A stretch of 64,000 bases of DNA, from NCBI GenBank assembly GCA_030770545.1, contig CM061090.1, positions 17,952,501 through 18,016,500 on the forward strand. Direction: 5' to 3'. The position numbers were made by a program, and so were the translations under genes. This DNA is from Macropodus opercularis (Eukaryota; Chordata; Actinopteri; Anabantiformes; Osphronemidae). How positions within the stretch are numbered: position 1 is the first letter of the stretch; every line of letters begins with the position of its first letter. This document shows, piece after piece, positions 1-13,200 of this stretch. Below the pieces are notes generated by a model. It was not told where the DNA came from and did no database searches. It worked only from the letters and a program-made list of their open reading frames with translations.

Positions 1-1150
1 CTTTGGCTGCAGGCTTGATTACAAGACGACGTACAAAAAAAATATCTTTTGGTGAAGATCAGTTATTGCTGAAACCCTACACTTACAATCTTTCCCCCCT
101 ACATCTAAGCTCTTAAATGTGCTGATGACACACAACGCGCACTTCAATTACCACTCATATTCAACAATGTCATATTGGCAAAGTCAAGTGAACCTGTCTG
201 CAAGCTGACACTTTATGCTGCAGACTATGCAAGTAGTATTTCACCTTGTCAGCATGCACAGGTTAAAACAAATGTCAAATAACACCCCGTGGTTCCTCGA
301 CATTGGTTTGTGCTGCTGGGATTTCATTTTCCACTACGCCTTCTTATTTCTATGAAATAAGCATGGTGGCCTAGCCAAGCTTGTAGCATGTCTACTAATG
401 AATGTCCCATTTAGAACATAAATGATCATTTGAGTATTTCTTGCCATATTTCAAGTTCTACATTTTGTTTGTGAAGAGAGCAGTGGTCACATTGCACTGG
501 ATTTAATTACACCGCCGTTTCCTCCACAGGTTCAGGTGCGCCCAGTCACCCCAGTAACCTCCATTTGTCAAGTTAGTTGGTCTCGATTATGCATTTGACA
601 TGTTTTTTTTTGTTTTGTTTCGTTTCGTAGCTTCATTTTCTTTCTTTTCATTTTTTTTTTTTCTCTGCCTAGTCTTGTATTCCCATCTAATCCATCTGGT
701 GTCAATGCTATGTCATCACAGGAGGCGGAGTTTGAAATGACAGCCTGAAAAAAAAATGTCATCCACTCAAAGCAGACCTCAACATCTGGCCTAACATTTC
801 CAATGTCTTTTGGTTTTATTTTGCGGGGGTGGCTTGTATCTGTGTCATATTGCCATGCTAATGATCCATCGCAGCTTTCTGTGCAAATAACTTTCTTCTC
901 TCTCTCAATAGGGAGAGACCCAGTGGGGCAAGTGTGCTCGATGACTTCTCATTAGCTTCTGTGTCCATTTTCTCTCTATGAGCATGGCCACTGCTTTGAG
1001 TGAACAAACTAGCCTAACAAGATCCACTCTTCCATTCTCCCCCTATTAAACGCACATGCCGCTTATCTAATGACTCGCCGTTCGCTTGTGTTTGAGCGTC
1101 TCCCTCATGCACAACCGACTATTGACCTCCCGTCCCCATCTGATTGACAG
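1..1150 (+). other. Intron upstream of the first ptprd exon in the window (partial)
   Basis: AT-rich non-coding sequence ending in a usable acceptor (pyrimidine-rich stretch, then gacag at 1146-1150). The juxtamembrane exons that should precede the HPPIPI exon in LAR-family genes are not visible here. A cag at about 527-530 resembles an acceptor, but the frame that follows does not match the family and soon stops. Poly-T tracts lie near 602-612 and 648-661. Confidence 0.7.
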
Positions 1151-1248
1151 GTATGGCAAGCCATCCTCCAATCCCGATCATGGATTTGGCAGATCATCAA
1201 GAGCGCCTGAAAGCCAACGACAACCTCAAGTTTTCACAGGAATACGAG
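1151..1248 (+). CDS. ptprd: ptprd exon: HPPIPI juxtamembrane segment and D1 wedge
   Basis: The exon begins in phase (GT completes a split Gly codon) and encodes 32 residues: MASHPPIPI, then a charged helix containing [19 protein letters not shown]. In LAR-type phosphatases this is the link from the membrane-proximal region to the helix-turn-helix wedge of D1. The next exon starts SIDPGQQ, so splicing must occur right after GAG 1246-1248. The bases after it are gcgagt, a GC donor. Reading through would add nine codons and a stop. Confidence 0.9.
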
Positions 1249-4200
1249 GCGAGTGTCAACGATGTCTTAGAACTGTGAGCTAAAGAGAGTTCAAGCATTT
1301 GTGTCAGCTGCATATGGAGGGAGCACATCAAAAAGGGAGATAAGAACCACTTTCCTGAAGACTATGCACCACCAGACTAACACAGAGATTTAAATTGTGT
1401 CTGTATCCTGGGAGGATTTTTGTCATATCCCAGCAGCAAACAAACAGGTGTAATTAAATAACACAAAGAATGGCGGCGTTCCACCTCCGTTTCCAGGACC
1501 CCGCTGTCGGAGCCTGCTGGCCCGCAGACACGACTTACTGTGACGCTCGAACGGGAATCAAGCCATCGTGGATGCTATTAGTTACATCAACCATTTTCCG
1601 GCTATGACAAGTAAAAAATATCTGCTGTGATGAAGACCGCTATTACTAAACCGAGTAAAAATGGCACGGATGCAACCACAACGTCCCGAAAAAAACCCTG
1701 CATAAATCAATTACCAATGAGCTAAATGTGTGCAGTATGTTATACGCTGGTGCGGCTTGAAAACCTTTACAAGAGGTCTTTTCAGGGGCACTGTATGGGA
1801 CAGGAACGGTCACCCTTCCTCTGTGGGCCCTGCAGCGGCTCCAAAATCTATGAGGTCACCGTACAGCTGCTTGCCAAGCTTTCCGATCATTACTGCAGCT
1901 TAAGTACACTGAATTCCAATTTCACAGCGCTTATTTGAGAGCAGTGGAAAGCAATTTTGATAAGCACAATGAAATAAAGATTGTTATTATGAGCAATGTT
2001 GCAGCCCACTGTTTTAAAATATTCTGATAAAATATTAGGCCTGGCCCGGCCTCCTACGTTTTGCTGCTTTAGGTGTTTTTTTTTTCTTCTTTTTGCTCAG
2101 TGCTAAAACATATTTCTGCATTTACTTTCAGCATATGTGCTCCTAACTGCCTCTTAATAAATTTCCATCCATGTGCCTTAGTAGCAATCTAAAGTTTGCA
2201 ACAATAAAAGCTATTTCTCCTGCATTTCGATCTCGTAAAAGGTCAGAGTCATGTTGTTGCAGTTAAACACAATGTGTCCTCCAAAGGTTGCTTTTCTGAT
2301 ATAATCCAAAATATCAGTAAAAAAGCTACAAGTACAAGTAGCCTGGGCCACGAATACAGTACAACCACAATATTTCCCCAGCAATACAACGTGCTGTGCA
2401 ATCTTTCATTTTTATTTTTTTCCCTTTGTGATATTATATTTTATAGTTCATTTATTGCTCATGAAGGGCAGGATCTGGTTAACAGATTCAGCTGAACTAG
2501 TCTCAAGTGTAGTTTTCAGTGTCCTACTAATCAAATGGCAAAGACAATGAAACACGCTTTTCTCAGGGCCAGTTTGGTTGCATGCGTTTTGTAAATCCAA
2601 TAATTCATATGTATGATTTCTTACCCAACAAAAAAAACAACATATATCATATATCTTGCACGGTTAATATTGCGTCTGTATGCAAAGTAATTTTAGTGTA
2701 ATAATGAATCATCCTTTCTCTTACAGTCCATTGACCCCGGCCAGCAGTTCACATGGGAGCACTCTAACCTGGAGGTCAACAAACCAAAGAACAGATATGC
2801 CAACGTGATTGCCTACGACCATTCCAGGGTCTTGCTCTCTGGCATTGATGGTATGCCGTTCATTTCAGGCTTTAAAGGAAATGGACAGTCGCGCGAGCTT
2901 TTAAACAATCACTTGCAGCAAAATAAACTTGTTTTATCAGCAGCTATTCTTACAACTCAATGTTAGGTTGATATATTTTCAGCACAGCCTTTTACTGGCG
3001 CATGACGATTTGCATACCGGCTTCTCGGTCGGCGCGCGTTCGTTCAATGCACAAACTAAAGATCCTTTAAGACACACACAGTCGACTGCCAACTGCGCCA
3101 CACAAACAACAAAACAACAACAATTGCAGTCCTCGTCACCTTCAGGACATGTCGTACCATACAGCGCAGCTCTAAGGAACGAAAGGCCATTTTAAAATGG
3201 CTAGTTAAGTGCTGGCTCTGTCGCCAGTTTTATTGGATTTGCCACAATTCCACATACACACAAGGCTATTAATTAACCATTACCACTGAGCTGCTTCTAT
3301 GGAGGGCGCAGGGAAATAAAGTAGTAAATGGCCAATGTGACAAAAACAGATAGATAAAGACTTAGAGAGGCCTTTTTTCAGCCTCGCAGACACCGCACAC
3401 AGCCGAGTGTTGATGGAACTCCATTAGCCAGGCGTATAAACACATCTGCACAAACACATTGGATCCTTTTGTGCTATAGCAAGTAAGTAGTTCTCAGCCA
3501 GGGGGACATGAGGGACTTCCTCTTCTCCATCTAAAGCTTAAACAAAGCTTTTGGCAAGCAACGCATCTATTGTTTACCCGGGGCTCTTTGAATGAAAAGG
3601 GATTTGGGATTTGACATCAGAATGTGACGACGGCTCCTTCCAGAATTTACCGATGTGGGTACAGGATCAGAATCTTTGGACGTTTACATGTGCTGCGATG
3701 CGCGGAGACATTTGTGGACTTTAATTGTCGCGACCCGGCTGCGTCTGCTCACTGACTGAGCCACTTCCTGCCAAGTTTCCGAATCACACAGAACATATGT
3801 TCACCAGAACTCAACTGATATCTGAAGTTAAAGCCTAAAGCTTTGTGATCAAATCAAACAGTACACAATCACTGCACAAATCTGTCTTCTCCCCTAACTT
3901 ACTGTCTAATGCTGTTGTTTTGTTTTTGCAACGTTCGACTGACAAGACCAGGGTTTTTTTTTTCTGTTCTATCTTTAGTGAAAGCTTTAACAAGCCCGTT
4001 CATATTTAATCACAAGCTCTGTGTTGAAATCATTATTAATACCACTACTAGGAATCGTCATCATCATGATTACAACGCCCTGAAATCTTTCTGTAATTCC
4101 TCAGATTTGTTTCTTCAAGAGAACCGAGTGCTGAGCAGCACTGTTTCAATTGTTTATTTGTTTACACACGTTGACAGAGAAAATGGCAGAATTTATACAA

Positions 4201-7200
4201 ATCCTGATTGACGGCGCGCATAAAGCAAAATCCATTTGCTAATGTGCATTAAACAACTTGCCTCATTCTCATTATACCACAGTAATGTCTCTTTTCGCTT
4301 TTTCTTTTCAATTTGAAAATGCACTGGGCTTAATTGTACTTATCCCATGTCCATCACAGAAATGTAGAGCCGCCTTGGCTGTGTGGACAACTTCAACGGG
4401 AAAAAGAGAAGGCGAGGGACAGTAGAAAAAAAAAATATGTGGGTGGGATTTTAAATGTGTTTATATTCCATTTTCATGCTTTTTTTTCTGTTGAATAAGT
4501 TACCTGGGAGTAAAAGACAGTCTGGGAGAAAGGGGGAGAGGAAGCCGTTGGAGTAAGGGGGATTCTCTGAGACGTGGCGTCCATGCAGATGAGACTTATC
4601 TTGGTCGGCCATGTGTGCACGGAGCCCCTAAACTGCCAGTCCTAAAGCATTGACTAGCTGTCAGCTGTCTCTTTCCCCGGGATTCGAAAAGGCTGCTGCG
4701 CCTTTCATTTAATATAAGCAAAGGGAAGAGGGAGCGTGGCAGGGGAGTGGGGGGGTTGTTTGGCTAGTTTTTCTGTTGGTTTGTTTTTCCACCATGTGAG
4801 GTGACTGACTTTTACAGACAGGGTTTTTATTTGCAGATAGGAGAGAGGGACACAGAACCGTTGATTTAAACGTATTGTTGATAGGCAATACAAATCCCCA
4901 GACACTGTTAAACTAGTTCTGAATGTGAGGTTAAAGTTCAAAGTGCCCGATTTGAGGACGCGCTATAGAATCTGATCTGAGCTCATCTGATGTTACCCTA
5001 AATAGGAATAAAAGATCAAGCTTAAATTAATTGTTTTATTAGAGATGTTGCTTATGTATCTTTCCTCGTTTCACCAACGTGTCTCCTGCCAAGTAATCCT
5101 TGTACTTGTCTATTTTTAGGTATCCCTGGAAGCGACTACATCAATGCCAACTATATCGATGGCTACCGAAAGCAAAACGCCTACATCGCCACCCAAGGAG
5201 CTCTGCCAGAGACATTTGGTGAATTCTGGAGGATGATCTGGGAGCAGAGGAGTGCCATCATTGTCATGATGACCAAGCTGGAGGAGAGATCCAGGGTGAG
5301 CACTTGTATTAGTTTGTCCTCCTCGCGTCTCCTTTTGGTCATTGTGTCGTAGGTGCCTTCGTATTTATCCCTGAAGTCACGCTGCATTCTGTTACCCACT
5401 GATATACTCAGTTCTGTCTTTGCAGCAACACACCCTGCTGTTGTTTAGTCATGACTGATTAGTGGCTTTCTTCATTAGCATACCACTGCTGAAGGCACTG
5501 GATTACAATCGGTGATAAAAAGCCCAGCTGTGTGCAGTCACTTCTCCTTTAAGGCTGACATGGTCACAAGGCATTCCTCGCTCGCTCGCTCGCTCGCTCT
5601 CTCTCTCTCTGGCACATCTCGCCGGGTGTGACTGACTGAGCACATGAAAGCTTGCATGGACTTCATAAGCTACTGACCTTCACACTTCTTTTTCCTTTTC
5701 TAAGAGCTTGGCATAGTGTTAACAGGGGTGCTGACTCAATTCAAACACAAGGTTTCATTCAGGATCCTTGCAGCCTGCAAAGCAAATAAACACTCGCTGG
5801 ACCCAGTCCTTCAGTGAAATCTGCTCTGTGGTCCCACATGTCTGTTTTTCTCCTTAGGTACTTTGTGATATACAGTAAAATTGTCTCTCGGCTCTGCTGT
5901 TAAAGCTTTCTGATACCTCTGCTCTGCTGTGTGACATCTGTGGTACATAATGTGCTTTTGTAGCTACTAACAGCCCCATATTAAATCAATCATCTGCTGG
6001 GAGCCACTCGAGTTGTATTTGTATGTTTTGCATATTTAAAGCTTAACTACTTGCAAGGGAAGGCTGTTGTGAATCATTTCAATATGCCTGGTGTCACGTT
6101 CCCTTCAACGCTCTCCGTGTAAATAGGACAGCGGTTGTTTAGGAAGTATCGTTTGTATTAGTGAATCATCCGCTACTGGCGTCCAGCTGTCATTGCCATT
6201 CGACCGGCGTGGAGGGTGCGCGGATGAGTGTGCCGACATTTTGATAGTACTCAACATACCGCTAAAACTGCAGCAAATCTAACGGGCAATATGAAGGGAA
6301 AACAATTGAATGGGAAGCCTGTTATTTCCTCCCCAGCGCCAATAGTGCTTCCCTTTGTCAGCTAAGCAGCAACGCCGTAATGGAACAATGTTTTATTGGC
6401 CGTTTAGTGAGAAACAAAGCTGAATGGCAATAAAGCCGAGCAGCTAATATGATTAGAAACTGTGGTTACCTTTGTAATTATAGAGTATGTCAGGACAATT
6501 AATAGCACTATCGGCTCTATACAAATATCTCGTGCCATTTCATTGATTGGCGAAATCAAACCCAGACAATTTGTGAACTTATTTAACCGTTATGTGACTT
6601 GGATAACTGTGGAGCTGGGAAGCTGGCCACCTTCTAAAAGATCATTTGTACTCTAGAAATAGATTATGAATACAATCCAGTCTCATTTGTTTGAATTATA
6701 CTGATGTCTGTCTGTTGCAGGTGAAATGTGACCAGTACTGGCCCACGAGAGGGACAGAAACCTACGGTCTCATCCAAGTGACACTGCTGGACACAGTGGA
6801 ACTGGCCACATACTGTGTTAGGACATTTGCACTTTTTAAAGTAAGCTCATTTTCTTACTACCTACTCTATCACCTGACCGTGGGCTGGTCACTAACCTTC
6901 CTCGTTGTCCGCATTCAGAATGGCTCGAGCGAGAAGAGAGAGGTGAGGCAGTTCCAGTTCACAGCCTGGCCGGACCACGGGGTGCCGGAGCACCCTACTC
7001 CGTTTTTGGCCTTCTTGAGACGGGTGAAAGCTTGCAATCCTCCAGACGCTGGGCCCATGGTGGTGCACTGCAGGTATGACGACAGTGATGGACTTGAAGT
7101 TTGTATCTAAGCCCCCTTCATACATGCACTGGAGTCCTGAATATGTCGAGGCTTTAAACGAGTGGGCTGCATGTGTTCATGGGAAGTGTGTAGACGAGCA

Positions 7201-10200
7201 GGCAACCAGAACCACGGAGGAATACTAAGTTACTTTTTCATCAACAGTGCAACAAAATCAAACCCATCATCTCTATTGCACCTGTTCATATATGTTGTAG
7301 TTCAAGAGGTTTATGGCATTTGTGATTTTTAAAGGCACTGTTGCTCAAACGTATCAGCCCACTGGCTTTCACAAACGACACTTAAATCTCGAGGTATTCT
7401 CAAAGCGTAGTAATGTCACTGCCCTCGACAAAGTCGAACATCTCCTCCTACAAGCTGACAAACACACACGCAGACCTGTCATCTTCCCGGCTACACCGCT
7501 GAGATTGCACATCAGCAGCCCACAAGTCCTCAGCTTATCCCGTGGGTTACTCCGTCTGAAACAAATAACTTTCCACTTTCACGCCAACTTCACTTCCCTC
7601 AGCTATATAAGCGGCCAGACTCCCAACAGAGGCACGAAGATATAACAGACTTTTGGCTCCCCTCAACTCATAAAGTCATCAAAGGCTGCACACAAGAGAG
7701 CAAATGTGGGAGAAAAGTCAGTAAAAATAAAGAAACTGTGATAGTGAACGTAACAGATATAAACTTGTGTCAGAGAGTGACAAAAAGGGAAAGGGGATTA
7801 CTGAAGAATTAGAATTAACCACATGCTGAAGTTAATTATAGCTAGTTGCTGAATCACTTCAAATTGAAAATCCTGACTTTTTACAATGAAGCAGAATGGC
7901 GGGAATTAATGTCACTGTGCAGATGGGAGTTTTTAATTCCTCTGGCTTCCTATCAGATGTAGTCATTTCCAAGCGCCAAATCCTTTAAGAGGTGCAATTT
8001 TAAATAGAACCATCTTTTATACGCACATGCCTGCAAAATAGTGTCGGGAGTGTTTTGCAGATAAGCAGATATAACGCCAACAAAGACAAGATTGTAGTGA
8101 TGTATCTACGCTATGTAAACATACTGGAGCAGTGTTTTGAATCATTTGTAGCAAACTATACCCTTTTTGTAAGTATTGCTGTTGTTCCCCAGCATCCAGA
8201 GTCTGCATAATGCTCTGTTTTAGCTGGTTAGCCACTGTGAGATCGCAGGCGAGGTCAAAAGGGCAGGACGGAATATTTCTGTGTGGAGTCTGCATGTTCT
8301 CTCTCTGCCGGGTCCTCCGGCTTCCTCCCACCCTCTAAAGACGTGCAGTCAGGTTAGCTGGAGACTCAGAATCGATTGTAGGAGTAGTGTGAGTGCGACG
8401 TGTGACCCCTCCCTCCGACCTCAGGGACCCTGTGAACCTCATGTCGACGAAGTTTATTCAGATAATGGATGGATGGATGGATTTTTGCAATGAACAAGCT
8501 TTAAAAGTACGTTTACGGTTTCTACACAAAAGATGCAGGTTATTATTGATGCCATTAGCCGCCGTGCTGTGGTTCCGCTGAGTTTTAATGCTCAATGGGC
8601 AGAGAACAGAAAAAAGTGACAGGTTAGCCAACAGCAAGAGATTTGGTAACAATACATACGTAATTGCTTTCGCTGCTGCTCACGCTTTATCTTCTCGGGG
8701 AACTCACTGCAGCTGCACGCTCCCTCTCTCCCGGCCCCTATTCCCTCACCTCCTGGAAAGCATATTAGTCTAACAGTTATTGCACGTCGACGTCCAAAGC
8801 AACTGGTCCTGACTGGCTGTAAAGCCGGTGTCAGGTCATTAGTGCAGTCGGTCCGCTTCAACTGCGAAACGTCAACCCGCAGCCCCACCACGCATTCACA
8901 CATCGCTTGTCAGTGAAGGAGAATGACACGTGTTTGTATCATTGCCTGATCTTACATTCAGGACAAATAGCGGTTGATGTTGCAGCACATCCCTTCAACA
9001 ATTTAGAAAACTCGGGCGCTTCGTAATATCGAGATAAGAGCAGGCATGTCCGCCCACGTGACACCACTCTACCTCCCTCCTCCTCCTCATCGCTCCCATC
9101 ACTATTCCTCATCTTCCTCGGCCTCTCTCCGACTCAGTGCTGTCACTCTGTCACTTATTCTCCAGCAGGTCATCACTCTCCCACGTTCACGTCTGCACTG
9201 TAAAATGTCTTGAGATTGGAAACAGCTGGGGTAAGGGGGGGGGAGGGGGCTCACTTCTACTTTCTGCACCTCCCTGCCCAAGGGCTGAGATGTTCTCAGA
9301 CCTGGAAGTGATTCATTCTTCAAATATCTCGGAGACTCTCCGGCGTTTCTTTCCGGCCTCATTCTCTTTTTTACTGACGGGCATGTTTTGTAAGCGCCCT
9401 GGAGCCACGAGGAGTTTGTCATAAAAAAAAAAAAACCCAAGAAGTTCAGTCTCGTTCAGCCAGTGTCAGCCATTTTGAAAGTGATCATCATTTCATTTGT
9501 TAAAGCCAATGACTCCAACACGTGTCTTATTCCATTCGCAGCACAGTTCCAGTGTAGCATGGCACATTAACCAGACGTGGCCTCCAGGGAATAACTTTAC
9601 TCCCTGTTGAGATTTCCTTCTCAACCCAGGCCTTGCTCCTCAGAGCAAATGAAAAACAAATGCTCCATCAGGAGGAGGAGAGCAAGGCTCACACCTCATG
9701 GGCATGTCAGCTTAATGGATTGAATAACCTATTTACTTTGGAGTGCCAAGTGCAAGGACTTGTCTTGTCAACGCTGTGCTTTGCGGCAGGTGGGAGGAGA
9801 CTCCGAGAAACGAGATTTAGCGACGCACTGTCACCTTACGATAAATATATTGTCATCGACCCGAACGTCTTCCGTCGCGCTGAGGCACGTGGGTAATAAA
9901 ACGAGTAATGTGAACAGGTGAGCATTTCTAAATTGTCAGCAATCTGCCAGAGGAGACCACATTCATAGACTGGCCTGTGAGGAGAGGTCAAAAGAGACAG
10001 AAAACCTTGGCCTGATGCTGTTTTTCCACCTATTTACACTGTGATGTAAATATGAACTAATGTGCAGATGTGACTCTTAATGAAGAGACCGGCCTTTCAG
10101 TGCCACTTCAAAACCCGACGGGCCATTTACGTGTGCTGTGCTAATCTAATTGTACTAACTAAAGTCAGCTGCACTTGAAGAAGTTTACCGGCGCATTAAT

Positions 10201-13200
10201 GAAGGACTCCCACTCTCAAAATTTGCGACCATCTACCTACTACGTCTACGTGCGCGTTGGGTGTAGTGGCACTCTTCAGGCCTGCGAGATGAAGGTTAAC
10301 TGTTGCTCTTGCGTGAGTGATTAGGCCTGATGGGTAGAAGAGCACAGGTGGGGTCCAGAGAGCGAGGGGGGGGGGGGGGGGGACTAGATTGCAAATCCAG
10401 CAGTGAGACCGCTCAAGGCTGTGACTGCCAAGCCCTCTCCTCCACACAGTGCCACTTCAGATTTAATTACTCTCCAAGCCAAATGGTTCACCCTACAGTG
10501 ACAAACTTGGCACAGAGACATTAGGTTTTGGCATCATGACTGGGAGAAAGTGAGTACCTCAGGTCCACGTAGAAGTTGAGAAAAAAGTTCCCCGTCCGCC
10601 AGACTTCTATAAACATGTTTGTGTGAGTTGTAGAATGGATCTAATCTTTCCTTTTACAGCTACAAGCATTAATACCGTGCAGTAATTCCATTCTCTTCTC
10701 CCGCTTGCGACCACAGCGCGGGCGTAGGACGCACAGGCTGCTTCATCGTCATCGACGCCATGCTGGAGCGCATCAAGCACGAGAAGACCGTGGACATCTA
10801 CGGGCACGTGACGCTAATGCGCGCCCAGCGCAACTACATGGTGCAGACGGAGGACCAGTACGTCTTCATCCACGACGCGCTCCAGGAGGCCGTCAACTGC
10901 GGCACCACCGAAGTGCCCGCCAGAAACCTATACGCCTACATCCAGAAACTGACGCAGATAGAGGGTGGGGAGAACGTCACCGGCATGGAACTAGAGTTCA
11001 AGGTAGAGAACCTCATTACAGGAGCAAGAAGCCACACTTCATGTGAATTTACAGACACAGCACATTTTCAGCCGTCGAAGCCACATGTAGGCCCGGTTGT
11101 CACCGATCCACCGTTCTCATTAAACCTCCTAAACTCTTTCCCAGTTCCCACTAGGGCCAGTAGACAGCATGGGGCCTGTGGTTAGGTGGCTCGGTTTCGT
11201 CATCCAGCATAGGATGATGTTCCCCCTTTCGGATTTCCCCTTGTTTAACAGGGGTCGTGGTCGACACCAAATGGGTTTTTCTTGCCGCAGAACATTTGCT
11301 AGAGGGACCCTAGAAATACACACTGCATCGACAATGAGGGGCTCAACCAACCCTGTCCAGTCCTTTGCAGTCCGTGGTGTTGCTGTATACGTGCTGTTGA
11401 CTTGCTTAACCCGGGCCTGCTCTGGTGCTTTGTGCCCTGTGATGATTACACGGCAGTCCAGTTCGGTCAAGGCTCACTCGGGCACCCGCTGTGTTTTTAA
11501 CTTCCTCCCATTGCTGCCTATTTTTGCATCATAGACCTGTAAGATCATTTGGCTGAGATGACAGCTTTCCATGGGATCCTCATGTGTCTGTTCCTCTCAT
11601 GCAGCGTTTAGCCAACACTAAAGCCCATACGTCGCGATTCATCAGTGCCAACCTCCCCTGCAACAAGTTCAAGAACCGCCTTGTCAACATAATGCCATAC
11701 GAGTCCACGCGGGTGTGCCTTCAGCCCATCCGAGGAGTCGAGGGCTCCGACTACATCAACGCCAGCTTCATCGATGGGTACAGGTGAGAGCGCTAACAAT
11801 CAAATGTTTTATTATCACATCTTTTTTTTTTCTCACTATGGGATTTATACTTTCCCACAGGCAACAGAAAGCCTATATAGCCACGCAGGGACCACTGGCA
11901 GAGACCACAGAGGACTTCTGGAGAATGCTCTGGGAGCACAACTCTACTATCGTCGTTATGCTCACCAAACTCAGAGAAATGGGCAGGGTATGCGTTAAAA
12001 CTGCAGATTTCAATCAGTAGATATAGCACGACTTGCACAGTATGTGTGAAGCTTTGCATTTTTCATTCCTGCAGGAAAAATGCCACCAGTACTGGCCAGC
12101 AGAGAGGTCGGCCAGGTACCAGTACTTTGTAGTGGACCCCATGGCCGAATATAACATGCCCCAGTATATCCTGAGAGAATTCAAAGTGACCGACGCCAGG
12201 GTAAGCACACTATAGAGAGAGATTTAAAAATACGTTTCAACGTTTTGCCTTCGTTTTGGATTTGAGTTGAACTTGCAGAGGAATTCAGCGTTCCACATTC
12301 CTGTACTGCACTTTTACATCCAGCTAGAAAAGAAATGCTGGATGGTGAACACAAGCTGGATTTATCGCTGCGGTCGTCATTTACTCAAAATTCTGGCCGC
12401 GTGTCAAATATTTGTTTACACCAAACCATGGCCTTAAGTGTAACATAAGCATAAATATATATTTGTGGTAATTATGACACATGTCAGTGTGTAAAAGCAA
12501 ATGTGATGCCGGCAGCAGTGAACTGCCAGAGTTTTTAATTCCATCAAAGGCTTACGCAGAGGAATGATGCGGGCTCCCTCCTTTGTAGTGCATGTTACAC
12601 CGTCTCGTCAATGGGATTGCATTCCTTATCAAGGGAATACAATATCACTTAAGCAATGCACACCCTCAAAGTCGATTCTCCAAGCACCCTGTCGAGGGTA
12701 GCACATCAAAGGAATTATCGTCTTTAGTGTTCATGTTTAATACATTCAGGTAAAATGACAGACATCTGAAACATTCGCTCTGATGTTTCAAACTTGACGC
12801 ATGCTTCTAGGTTTTTTTATTTTTATTTATTTTTATTTTTAAGAACGCCGTCTCACACTAGAAAACTGACGAAGGAGTCGTCAACGACAAAGACTGTCGC
12901 GGAATGTTTTTTCGCCGTCTGCAAAATAAACGCGCGGCGTCGAAACTAACCGGCTCCTTCCCCAACGTTGAGTCCCTTTAACGCTGTGTTTCAAAACTCT
13001 GAGTGACGATTCGTTGTTGCATCCCGTTCCCTCAGGATGGACAGTCACGGACAGTAAGGCAGTTTCAGTTCACAGACTGGCCTGAACAAGGAGTGCCAAA
13101 ATCAGGAGAGGGCTTCATTGATTTCATTGGCCAAGTACATAAAACAAAGGAGCAGTTTGGCCAAGACGGACCCATCTCAGTCCACTGTAGGTAAGTGATG

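Noticed and set aside
520..560. Acceptor-like ctccacag suggesting an upstream ptprd exon
   Set aside because: The following frame does not resemble the juxtamembrane sequence of LAR proteins and stops within nine codons.
6691..7110. Single 139-codon open frame read as one exon
   Set aside because: It fuses two real exons through a 78-nt intron with proper GT-AG ends; the family protein has no insert there.
11130..11480. Overlapping 110-120 codon frames on both strands in the D1-D2 intron
   Set aside because: GC-richer composition makes long frames on both strands likely. No known transposon or protein motif was found.
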